From Hippasteria phrygiana (taxonomy: Eukaryota > Echinodermata > Asteroidea > Valvatida > Goniasteridae), in contig JAZGUH010000282.1 of NCBI GenBank assembly GCA_037893225.1, forward strand, positions 1,674,001 to 1,738,000: DNA of 64,000 nt. Reading direction: 5' to 3'. The notes below the pieces were generated by a model, which made no database searches, had not been told where the DNA came from, and saw only the letters and a program-made list of their open reading frames with translations. Of the stretch, positions 40,610 to 50,500 are shown one piece after another (position 1 is the first letter of the stretch; each line of letters begins with the position of its first letter). A program made the position numbers and the translations under genes.

Positions 40610-40923
40610 AAATTCAAGCAAGACCAGGATCGCCAGGTCCCCAACTGGGACCGTGTCAACCAGCTAGGCAACAAGCTCCTAGCCCAGTGCACCTTCGAGA
40701 ACCGCGAGACCCTCCAGGTTCCCCCGCTGGAAGGCACTGACAGAGAGGAGCTTCGACTGCCAACACGAGCTAGAGGCTGGGCTCCTGGCCCTCGATCAGC
40801 TGGACTCCACGCTGGATGAGCTGATGAATTGGATTGACCGGGCTGACAAGGTCATGCAGGACCAGAAGTCAGTCATGCATGGGTGACCCACAGCAGGCCG
40901 AGATTGAGCTGGCCAAACACAAG
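40610..40923 (+). pseudogene. Spectraplakin exon 10, frameshifted
   Basis: Starts in frame (FKQDQDRQVPNWDRVNQLGN). It loses frame after about 40,720, where roughly 15-20 residues of the usual repeat are absent. It resumes one frame over with ELEAGLLALDQLDSTLDELM and NWIDRADKVMQDQ, hits TGA at 40884-40886, and only a further shift gives GDPQQAEIELAKHK before a gtatgc donor. At least two indels are needed to explain it. Confidence 0.8.
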
Positions 40924-41052
40924 GTATGCAGGGAGCTCATTTTTCTCAGCAAAAATAGGGTTGCTGGCCAAAATGTCATGTAATAAACATTGTTTGTGTT
41001 TGGTACTTGGCTAATTCTTTTTAGTATGAAAATTTGCTAGCCCTTACAAAAA
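40924..41052. other. Short spacer before minisatellite
   Basis: Non-coding. It contains a tcagcaaaaa...gctggccaaaat module that recurs in diverged form near 44,880-45,100, consistent with a dispersed repeat family. Confidence 0.4.
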
Positions 41053-41862
41053 TGTCCCATGGTGGTTTCCCATGGGAACTTCCCATGGGGACTTCCCATG
41101 GGAATCCCACGGGGGATTTGGACCCCATGTACCCAATGGGAACCCATGTATCCCATGGGGAATTTCCCATGCGTCCATTGGGTAGTTTCCCATGCTCCCC
41201 GTGGGTAATTTCCCATGCCCCCCGTGGGTAATTTCCCATGCCCCCCGTGGGTAATTTCCCATGCCCCGCGTGGGAAATTTCCCATGCCCCGCGTGGGAAA
41301 TTTCCCATGCCCCGCGTGGGACATTTCCCATGCCCCGCGTGGGACATTTCCCATGCCCCCCGCGTGGGAAATTTCCCATGCCCCGCTTGGGAAATTTCCC
41401 ATGCCCCGCGTGGGAAATTTCCCATGCCCCGCGTGAGAAATTTCCCATGCCCCGCGTGGGAAATTTCCCATGCCCCGCGTGGGAAATTTCCCATGCCCCG
41501 CGTGGGAAATTTCCCATGCCCCGCGTGGGAAATTTCCCATGCCCCGCGTGGGAAATTTCCCATGCCCCGCGTGGGCAATTTCCCATGCCCAGCATGGGCA
41601 ATTTCCCATGCCCAGCGTGGGCAATTTCCCATGCCCAGCGTGGGCAATTTCCCATGCCCAGCGTGGGCAATTTCCCATGCCCAGCGTGGGCAATTTCCCA
41701 TGCCCCCCGTGGGGAATTTCCCATGCCCCCCGTGGGTAATTTCCCATGCCCAGCGTGGGCAATTTCCCATGCCCCCCGTGGGTAGTTTCCCATGCCCCCC
41801 GTGGGTAGTTTCCCATGCCCCCCGTGGGTAGTTTCCCATGAATCCCATGGGTAGTTTCCTAT
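41053..41862. repeat. 23-bp minisatellite
   Basis: There are about 35 head-to-tail copies of a 23-bp unit with the frame tttcccatgcccc.cgtggg. Variants occur in blocks: gggtaattt..cccccgt (41.17-41.26 kb), gggaaattt..ccgcgt (41.27-41.57), gggcaattt..cagcgt (41.57-41.76), gggtagttt..cccccgt (41.78-41.85). The left flank grades into palindromic cccatggg-rich copies. Because 23 is not a multiple of 3 and the unit lacks stops, several frames on both strands stay open (up to 283 codons). None is a credible gene. Confidence 0.95.
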
Positions 41863-43294
41863 GTGCCCTCATGTTTTTTCTTCAAAAGTTATCCAACTGC
41901 AGGATGACAAAATAACATGGTTACTATCACAATTCCAGCAACAACATTTTTAATTATATTCTTTGGGAAAACATCAGAATGTTGGTCAATAATTAGTTTC
42001 TTATTAGGCTGTTCCCATATACATGTACATAATAATGCTGGGAATTTCTGTAGGCACCTCAGACAGAAATACATTTTTGGTTTTAGTCACAAGAATTACT
42101 AAATGTAATTTCTGATTTGTCTATACACTCCTATAAGATTGTAATAGGCCCTACACATTTGTGACACACAATGAAATTCATCTCCTCTTTGAAACTTTAC
42201 GAAGGACTCTTGTTGTTCCGTCCAACAACGAAGCTCGGTAGCTAGTCAGTTCCAAGCATGGCATCCCCCAGTTGTAGATAATCAGCTGCAACTCCTTCAT
42301 GCTCCTCTTCAAGTGAAGTACATGTACACCACTGTATTTTAAAGAAAAGAGCAGAAAATACAAGATATGAGACATTGAGACTAATTCGAAAAATTTGGTT
42401 TATACAACTGTTTTGTTAGTTACGGTTTATACAGGAACAGCCTGTAGCCCGTGATTTGCGAAACAATTTAAACAATCCTATCCTAACATTTGGTACAAAT
42501 GCCTCAAGCTATTAATTAAAGCACATTTCACATATTTTTGTAATTATTAATTTATGTTTAAAAAAGAGGGATGGCAGAAGGCCTTTTTTGTTCATTAGGC
42601 CTACTTCTATTTTAGATGGCTTTTTCTGAAATTAAGTTATGATTCAATTCAAAATAAGCTATAAATGGGCTTGGAAATATTAGATAAATGTACCGAAAGC
42701 CCATCAAAACAAGTTTAATAGCCAACACTACTTTAACTAAAATTGTCCTCCAAAATTACCACATTTAAATCAACAAAAATCCATAACTTTGCAAGTTCCT
42801 TCCTCCACCATGGGTTAACCTGTCATGACCATTGACCCCTCATTTTGGAAAGATTTTACTTTATTACGGGAACAGCACAATCTTGGAAAATAGCCATCCA
42901 TTTGTGTTAAGAAATGTACAGATTACTTGGTAATATGTTTAATTTTGAGACTTTATAGTCGGGAAATGTTCGTGCAATCTGGAGGAAGTGTGTTTTCTGT
43001 GTTAGATGTTCTTGGCACACTGGTCACTTAACTCATGCTCAAAGTGGCACATACATGTTGATTTCTGCCTCATTCTTTACAGATTTTGCTGACAAATCTT
43101 GAAACATGGCCACATGTTTAGACAGTTGTTCTCAAGAAGGGTTGGTTATTTTCCAAGATTTTACTGTTCCTGAATAATTTTGGTGGGGAGTAAAAACTCA
43201 AATCTTTGACTCATTTTATTTCAAATTGTTGACTGTTTCTTAAGATTTAAAAGAATTGAAGCAACTTAAAATGTTTATGAATCTGCCTAATTAT
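41863..43294. other. Gene-free spacer
   Basis: AT-rich, many stops on both strands, no domain-bearing open frame, no clear repeat boundary. Confidence 0.5.
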
Positions 43295-43516
43295 GGGGTT
43301 TTTCAAAACCTTAAGTTAAGGCTTGGCTTCGTCTCGGCTTCGGCTCCGACTTCTGAATATTGAGAAGCAATAAACCAAATGGAAATATTCTAAATTTGTG
43401 CATGTTTTGTTTCAGGAACATTCATTCGATATGAAAGCAAAAATTTGAATATTTACATTTCGTTTGCTTCTCAGCTATTCAGAAGTCGGAGACGAAGCCA
43501 AGGTTTCGAAAACCCC
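43295..43516. mobile_element. MITE with gcttcgtctc/gagacgaagc arms, copy 1
   Basis: The left arm begins ggggtttttcaaaacc and includes ggcttcgtctcggcttcgg and ccgacttctgaata. The right arm carries ttcagaagtcggagacgaag and ends cgaaaacccc. A diverged second copy lies at 55,291-55,479. It has no coding capacity. Confidence 0.7.
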
Positions 43517-44216
43517 TATCAGTCCACGCGAGGCTAGGCTACACGTTCATGCCTACACAACGGATATGTTCATGTATGATGTAACGAACAAAAAACTGTG
43601 CAGGCCAAAATACGCAAACGTAGACCTACATCCTTACATTTTCACGGTAATAACTTAAGTTATAACCATAAACTCACCAGTAGAATAATGCAGTAAACTC
43701 TCCCATATCACCCAGGATCTAATGTTTCGTCAGACGTTCAGATATTTGCCCCGATACGACAAACAGTTGTAGCTTAAAACGGCCTGTGTCTGTCTCGTAA
43801 CGTAATAACGAACATGTCTTTTTCTTATCCGCGAGACCGCTTAACATTGATATTCCTACGCGTGAACTAATGCACAGCTAGCTAGCTATGATCTATCTCA
43901 ACATTATCCTGTGATTTTGGGTCAAGCTTTTATCATCAAAGTACTATTCTTTCATTAAAAAAAAGCAAGAACTTTTTATCACTTTAATTGCAAAAATTGT
44001 AAAACATTTCTTTGCACCGGGTGACGCACTAGTTTAGTTTCCCTACACGCTCATGGCGGCCGCGACCTTGCATTTTTATGCACACACATGGTGTACGTTG
44101 TACGTCGGTACATGTGTATACTATGCATGTGATTACAACTAGGCCTATGTGTGCACAGTACATTATACACGCACTTAGTCGTACTTCCCCAATACGTCCC
44201 AGGACAATGCTTTGTG
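43517..44216. other. Gene-free spacer
   Basis: Nothing recognisable. Short tacatgtgta/gtacgt-rich stretches near 44,080-44,180. Confidence 0.45.
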
Positions 44217-44314
44217 TTTCCCATGCCCCCGTGGGTAATTTCCCATGCCCCCCGTGGGTAATTTCCCATGCCCCCCCATGGGTAATTTCCCATGCCCCCC
44301 GTGGGTAATTTCCC
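44217..44314. repeat. Second array of the 23-bp minisatellite
   Basis: About four copies of gtgggtaatttcccatgccc, matching the gggtaattt variant of the main array at 41.1-41.9 kb. Confidence 0.9.
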
Positions 44315-44439
44315 ACGAATTCATTGTTTTAATCAGATTTTTAACATTGTTTTCGATTGTTAATTTTTCTCGTGTCAATTGCATCTGATAATTAACATCA
44401 ATTCAATTACCCACCATATGATTATTGACCGAATGGTGT

Positions 44440-44815
44440 TTTCTTGGTGATAAGTTGTCACCATGGTGATTTCCATAAACCCATGGTGTTCCCATGGTGG
44501 TCAGTTTGTCACCATATGGCATTCCCATATATCCAAAAATTCCTCCATGGTGTTCATCACATGCACCACAATAGAGTTTACAGGAACCACCATGACTTCC
44601 CCATCAGTCCCTATGTGTTTCCCATGAGACCCCATGGGAAACCCACGGTGTCTTAAAATTTTCTCCATGTCTTAAAATTTTCTCTATGGTGTTTTGCAGA
44701 GACACCATGACTTCCTCATAAGTCCCTGTGGGTTTCCCATGGGCCCAATGGGAAACCCATGCTGTCTTAAAATTTCTCCATGGTGTTTTACAGGGACCAC
44801 CATGACTTCCCCATC
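44440..44815. repeat. Tandem repeat of about 95-115 bp rich in CCATGG motifs
   Basis: caccatgacttcc occurs at 44,588, 44,703 and 44,798. Each is followed by agtccct, tttcccatg and gtcttaaaatttt blocks. The shared tttcccatggg motifs suggest a common origin with the neighbouring 23-bp minisatellite. Confidence 0.7.
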
Positions 44816-45680
44816 TTTTATAAGGGAGGCAACATTTCAACTTTGCAAGTTGAATGAAATTGGGCCCTGGTGTGGTAAATCAACATTTTGCTGAGCACAG
44901 GAAAGTTTGCTTAGTAAAAACAGGTTACCAGCCAAAATTGTATGAATAGATTCTGCTTGTTACTTCTTGTCCACTGATTCTACTTAGCAGAAAGTTGCTG
45001 AGCAATACACGCTAAGCTACTCCATGAAACTGGGTCCATATGTTGTAGTTATACAAAACCAGTAGATGCACAAATTTTGCTAAGCAAAGGCAGGCTACGA
45101 GCACGGTGTCCGCGGGTCTTTAAAAAGTATTAAAAAGTCTTAAATTGAGTTCTCGAAGGTCTTAAAAAAGTGGACGAAGTGAGTAATGAATTTTCCTATC
45201 CATCAGCTTGTAAATAACGATCGATCACAACGCGTAAATTAAGATTTGGCAAGCGCGTAGTGAATTTTTATGTCCCGTAAACTGATCTCATGTGGCCGGC
45301 AGTTTGTACCGAGCACACGGGATCCGAAATCTATGTGTACAATCTACGTGTACAATCCACGTGTATGTGTGCTACATACCAGTCATGGACACGTAGCTTG
45401 TAGCGGTTTACGGCTGGAAATAAGTTTCAGCGTTAACCCCCGACACGTGTGAAAACCTCCATGGCGTCCGACTGCAATAAAAGCCACAAGTTGCGTGATT
45501 TTCGGAGGTTTCAGATTTAGTTGTACAAAATGCAATGCTTTCAAAATTACAATGATGATCTTGAGAATGACAAAGATAGCATAAAAGATGATTTTTTGCT
45601 GGCACTTGTGGGAAAAAAAAAAGACGATAAATTCCATTTTCCCGACGTACGTGACGTGAGTGAAGCGGCTAGTTGTGCAC
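44816..45680. other. Gene-free spacer with dispersed-repeat remnants
   Basis: The stretch at about 44,880-45,100 has gctgagcac / gcttagta / ctaagca modules resembling those near 39,260-39,370 and 40,940. No coding sequence is supported. Confidence 0.4.
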
Positions 45681-45952
45681 TTATTTTATTTTATTTATTT
45701 TATTTATTATTCGGCATTCAGCCGGGATAGCCCACGAAAGTCTTTCGACTTATTTCCAGTGGGGTCCCTGATAGAAGATGAGGAAGGAAGTTACAGTTTT
45801 AGACGTGGGAGGAAAACCCCAGAGAATAATTATGGAGAAAACCCACGGAATCAGGCAGGGACTGAAAACCCAATCCACATGTTGGCCCCAGCTGGGATTC
45901 GAACCGGGGTCACAGTGGTGGAAGGCGAGGGAAGTACCACTGCACCAACCTG
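45681..45952 (-). mobile_element. tRNA-derived SINE
   Basis: On the minus strand, a polymerase III A box (tggtgcagtgg, 45,937-45,947) is followed about 31 bp later by a B box (ggttcgaatcc, 45,895-45,905). Both fit the TRGYNNARNNG / GGTTCGANNCC consensus. A roughly 190-bp body ends in an AAATA-type tail (plus strand ttatttattttatt, about 45,681-45,712). A 97-codon open frame across it is incidental. Confidence 0.8.
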
Positions 45953-46035
45953 ATTCCCCTGATTCACCACTTGGGTGAGCTTAAGAAAGTTAAGGTGACT
46001 TGTTGGATTAATATTCTTTGAGTTTTTCACGCATA

Positions 46036-46391
46036 GCCCTACTAGAAAAATCAGTCATCAATTGGTCATCATTAGTAGAATTGGGCATCATTTAGTCATC
46101 ATTAGGCATCATTTAGTCATCAATGGGGGAAAAGGTCATCAAAAAGCATCAACGGTCATCAAAAGGCATCAATAGTCATCAATCAGGCATCAATAGTCAT
46201 CATTCAGGCATCAAAGTGTCATCAATAGGCATCATTTGGTCATCATAGGCATCATTTGGTCATCATGAGGCATCGATGGTCATCATAGTGGATGACTGTT
46301 GTGAAATTTTCTAAGAAAGAGGCATCATATCCTCTAAAAACTAAGTTTTAGTCATCAAAGAGGATGCCTCTTTGATGACTAAAACTTAGTT
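46036..46391. repeat. CACTA subterminal repeat array and hairpin
   Basis: About twelve GTCATCA and nine or ten GGCATCA (or close variant) direct repeats occur within roughly 300 bp, spaced irregularly by 5-15 bp. They are followed by a perfect inverted repeat: arms 46,339-46,363 and 46,367-46,391, loop atg. The hairpin arms carry the same gtcatca motif. In plant CACTA elements such arrays are binding sites for an element-encoded protein. Confidence 0.75.
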
Positions 46392-46599
46392 CAATTTCTC
46401 AGTCCAATGATGCAATGTTACCCGACTTTTTTGTTACACACACACACATATAAATACATGTACAAAGCCAAAATTAAGGTCTTAATTACATTGTACCACC
46501 TGCAATAAATTCTAAACTGTACTTTATCACATAATAAACTGTTAGATTAAATTTTGGGCCCAAAAGACATGACGTACTGACTTTGTTTGCATATGTGCG

Positions 46600-46638
46600 C
46601 TTTCCTATGGGAGCCAGGTCAGGGCTCCCATAGGAAAG
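46600..46638. repeat. 16-bp perfect hairpin
   Basis: ctttcctatgggagcc (46,600-46,615) is exactly inverted at 46,623-46,638 across a 7-base loop. Imperfect pairing continues outward (tttgcatatgtgc / gcacaaactaagc). Confidence 0.85.
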
Positions 46639-46910
46639 TGCACAAACTAAGCATGTTGTCATTAGGTCTGGGGTCAATTGAGCCAATGTATTGAGTGGAA
46701 ATTTATAGTTATGTATGTACAAAAATGTATAGCTTTCATAAAGTAAACTGCAAGAAAACAAGCAAGTCATATTCTTCATTCTTCAAGTGTTGATTTATTG
46801 CTTTCCACTGGAGGCTTGTAACAAGACATGATTGCAAAATGTATTTAAATACAATAACAACACTAAAAAAAGTTTATCAATGCAATGTCCATGAATGCAC
46901 AAGCCCTTAA

Positions 46911-47088
46911 CCCCTTGGGCACGGTATTTTACGAGAGACGTCGGGGCGTTGCAGCCAAATCGAACCGCTACAATGTGTTTGTGCGTCAAGCATGACAAAC
47001 AATAAATTGAAACGGCAGCCAATGGCATCATCCGGCCTGGTAGCACTTTTTTTTTTAAAGCCATATGGCGTCATCCGTACGCAAGGGG
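46911..47088. mobile_element. piggyBac-like MITE with TTAA target duplication
   Basis: TTAA flanks both ends (46,907-46,910 and 47,089-47,092). The element starts ccccttg and ends caagggg, and is 178 bp long. TTAA duplication with CCC-type ends is the piggyBac hallmark. The minus-strand open frame that crosses it is incidental. It lies between the subterminal repeats and the first BEN-gene exon, so it is a nested insertion. Confidence 0.75.
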
Positions 47089-47302
47089 TTAAGAATAAAT
47101 TGGAAATTTAAACGGACTTTTTGAATGAAACTTAAAAATGTTTCTTTGTGTCGGCCCATACAATGGAACTTCATTTTACACTAATAAGAATTTCCACATC
47201 CGTGAGAAACTGATTTGTGGAATGAACTCCCGTGCTACAGCTAGTTCAAGAATCTCAAGTTGCCATAAGTTTTTTTATGTCACTTGTCAGCTTTATATAT
47301 AG

Positions 47303-47565
47303 TAACAACTGCCCCCAAGGCCACCGAGAAGGCAACTGCTCCCAAGACCACCGAGAAGGCAACTGCCCCCAAGGCCACCGAGAAGGCAACTGCCCCCAAG
47401 GCGACCAAGAAGGCAACTGCCCCCAAGACCAACGCGAACCTTGCAAAGAAGAGGACAGCGGAACAAAATCCAAGATTAGAAGCAAGTAAAAAGATGTGTC
47501 AAAGTATTTTAGACAAATTGAAGGAGAAGTCATCTGGTCTGGCCACCCCACGACAACCACCACAG
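47303..47565 (+). CDS. BEN gene exon 1 (visible): Lys/Ala/Pro repeat
   Basis: Contains about four copies of a 27-bp unit coding APKATEKAT, resembling lysine-rich histone H1 tails and giving a basic DNA-binding-like N-terminus. It continues with NLAKKRTAEQNPRLEASKKM, a predicted helix, and ends ATPRQPPQ before a gtaggaaag donor in phase 0. The acceptor (ttatatatag) and start are uncertain; no in-frame ATG is visible in this exon. Confidence 0.6.
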
Positions 47566-50500
47566 GTAGGAAAGTCTATAATTAAGCTGTCAACTATCAA
47601 GGGGGAAAAACTTTTTTGACCCAGCTTTGGAATTTGTTTTATACTTTTGCAAATGTAAACTTACAGTGGCTTTTACAAAGCAGATTCCTTTTTATGGGTA
47701 TATGTATTGCATTCATACAGCTTCCCTGCAGCGAACAGATGGAGCAATCTACCTCCGGCCTATCTGGATCCTCAGGGAGCTTGGCAGTGTCTACCCCACC
47801 ACCACGACAACCACAACAACCACAACAACCACCCCAACAACCACAGGTAGGAATGTTGATCATTAAGCTGTCAAGTATCAAGTGGGAAAAAACTGTTTAA
47901 CCTAGCTTTGGAATTGTTTTATACTTTTGCAAATGTAAACTTACAGTGGCTTTTACAAAGCAGATTCCTTTTTATGGGTATATGTATTGCATTCATACAG
48001 CTTCCCTGCAGCGAACAGATGGAGCAATCTACCTCCCACCTATCTGGATCCTCAGGGAGCTTGGCAGTGTCTACCCCACCACCACAACAACCACAACAAC
48101 CACCCCAACAACCACAGGTAGGAATGTCGATCATTAAGCTGTCAAGTATGAAGTGTGAACAAATTGTTTAACGTAGCTTTGGAATTGTTTTATACTTTTG
48201 CAAATGTAAACTTACAGTGGCTTTTACAAAGCAGATTCCTTTTTATGGGTATATGTATTGCATTCATACAGCTTCCCTGCAGCGAACAAATGGAGCAATC
48301 TACCTCCGGCCTATCTGGATCCTCAGGGAGCTTGGCAGTGTCTACCCCACCACCACGACAACCACCACGACAACCACAACAACCACAACAACCACAGGTA
48401 GGAATGTCGATCATTAAGCTGTCAACTTAACATATTTAATCTGATGAAAGTCTCCAATATTTATTAATTACTCTTGATCTGCTAACCTGTAGGAATTTTC
48501 CATTGTATTTGTTGTATTTGCAGATCAATTACGCAAATTGGTCAGTCCTGCCTCAGCCAACGCCCACGTATGCATCCTACACATACCCCGAGTACAGGTC
48601 TGCGGGTTATTATACACAGCTCCTAGGGAGGAACGATGCATACCAGGCTTATCAGGAATGCCTGGGAGAGAACATCGAACTTAGAAGAGAGCTAGCCGAG
48701 TTGAGGGATGAGCTGGCAGAGTTAAAGCAAAGGAACATGCAGCTCCAAGAATTGTTGGAAGACACACCCTCAAGCTCTGGGACTGGACTAAGTAAGCATG
48801 TATAAATAATAAGAATATTACATATTAAAAACAATTATAGAGTGCATTTTCCTAAGTATACAAAGCACTGCAGAATATCTTGCTACAACCAGTGACGCTG
48901 GGGTAATCCCCTACTCTTTCACGATAAGCGTACATGGTTCTTCAACGTGCACTGCACCAGCACATGGGACCTCTGGCTTAACGTGCCATCCAAAGGATGT
49001 GACCCCACAGATGATACATGGGCCTTCTATGGCTCTTCCATTTAGCTACTTGTCTGGACCACAATCAACACATCCCCACTAATGATTTTTTGCAAACTAG
49101 GTTTACATGGGTATATCCATAATTTTAGCAAATGGATACCCTTGTCTGCAATCCATCCGGTAATATCTGCCAATCCATAATACTCTGTCTTCTTGTTCTG
49201 TGCAAAACAATCGCAGTACAATCATGCACAAACCAGTATGTTGCAGCTGCATCAACATTTTTTAGCAATGGCATTAATCAAGAGCCTCTGTTTTCTTTTA
49301 ATGTTAATTATTAATTGTTTTACTCTCAGATGTGACACCAAAGAAGGTGACATTCATGAAACACCTAGTTAGCTTCTTGGAGGGAAATAGGGCTGATGGC
49401 ATGGTAGGTGTTTTTTTATGTAGATAAAGACAATAGTGGAAAATATTTGTTTTTAAAATGTTAATTTTCCGTCAACTTTAGTGAAGTTACATGTACCTCT
49501 ATACATATTTGTAACAGAGAGCATTTCCTATTGTTAGAACTTTTTTTTTTTTTTTTGATTTTAATCAGATAAAAAAAAAGAGAAAAGCCACATGAAAATT
49601 ATGTAAATGTTTATTTGGCAGATGTGGACAAAGTAGAAAAAAGGCATTTTGGGACAGTAATTCCTCACAAAGTATGAAATAGGAATAAGCCAACACTGAA
49701 TTTTCCAAATAAAATGTATCTTCTTACTCACAGCCAAGAACATCAACAACAGAGCCCTCCACATCGCAGGGCCCAAGACAACGGGAGGTGACTGACAAGG
49801 TATCGACCCCGAGCACCCAAGTTGAAAAAAAATGGCAGTGGTGTGAAGAAACTGATGTATGTATATTTTTTAATTAGTTTTTTAGGTTTTTGTGTTCTGT
49901 TGTTTTCCTTAGGTATTGGATTTCTCAAACTTTTGTTTGAAACCAGACCTTACAAATCTGATAATTACCATTTATTCCCGTTGAATAGCAGGATTGCAGA
50001 CCCCGACAGCCAAATTTCAGATCTTTTTTCGGAATTGACATTTCTTCTCAATTTTGTTTTGACAGAAAAAATTGAAACTGACTGGAAATATTGTGAAAGA
50101 GATTTTTCATTTGAGCAAAGACTATTTGACTGGACCGGGACATGAACCTCTCTGATTTAAACCCAATTTTTTTTTGCTCAAATTAAAAATGAAGTTTTTG
50201 GGGTGTAACTTTAATTATTCTTTTCTTTATTTTTATCTTTTATTAGAGTTTTGGCGTAAAAAAAAGTTCAACTGCACCCAGGTGTTTTTATTACTAAAAA
50301 ACAGCTGGATGCAGTTAAATCATCACTGTCTTCCAAAGAGACAAAAGGACTGAAGTTGGTTCTGCGGAATCTTCTCCTGACCCTCTTCTCCAGGAAAGAA
50401 CTTTCAAAGTCATGTTGTAAGGGCCAGAAGAGCAAAGATGATGATCGTCAGGCCCTGCCAGAGACGGCTGTTCAAGCTGCTAAAAGTAAGTAATGTGTCT

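Larger units (their letters stand above)
34744..40923 (+). pseudogene. MACF1-like: Spectraplakin (MACF1/dystonin-type) spectrin-repeat rod, broken fragment
   Basis: Ten + strand exons encode successive three-helix spectrin repeats. They run in the same order as the C-terminal part of the vertebrate MACF1/dystonin rod, which spaces the actin-binding end from the microtubule-binding EF-hand/GAR end. Exons: 34744-34816, 35634-35863, 36261-36348, 36551-36676, 37068-37380, 37721-37927, 38270-38389, 39012-39117, 39708-40034, 40610-40923. Lesions: an in-frame TAG (37308-37310) and a +1 shift in exon 5; an internal loss, frame change and TGA (40884-40886) in exon 10. Splice phases disagree between exons 2 and 3 and between exons 8 and 9. 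In both places the MACF1 residues expected are missing (about 45 and 75). No further rod, EF-hand or GAR exons are seen up to 46 kb. This is either a decaying or partial duplicate, or a true gene with assembly errors. Assignment to the spectraplakin family is secure from memory of the family; the pseudogene status is inference. Confidence 0.8.
47545..48427 (+). repeat. Tandem exon-intron triplication, 271-281-bp unit
   Basis: The unit comprises an intron segment (tttatacttttgcaaatgta through tgcattcatacag), the Ser/Pro/Gln exon, and the start of the next intron (gtaggaatg.cgatcattaagctgtca). Donor sites at 47566, 47847, 48118 and 48398 give periods of 281, 271 and 280 bp. The end of exon 1 and its donor intron (gtaggaaagtctataattaagctgtcaa region) are a diverged fourth copy of the unit's end. 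Confidence 0.92.

Noticed and set aside
41021..41872. Open frames of 174-283 codons on both strands
   Set aside because: Produced by a stop-free 23-bp minisatellite; they occur in several frames at once with no start context or flanking exons.
45660..45953. 97-codon plus-strand frame
   Set aside because: Lies antisense across a tRNA-derived SINE.
46795..47064. 89-codon minus-strand frame
   Set aside because: Coincides with a TTAA-flanked piggyBac-like MITE.
47627..47866. Thr-repeat frame (YPTTTTTTT) in the triplicated exon
   Set aside because: Alternative frame of the Pro/Gln exon. It would need the inner ctgcag acceptor and does not keep phase with the neighbouring exons.
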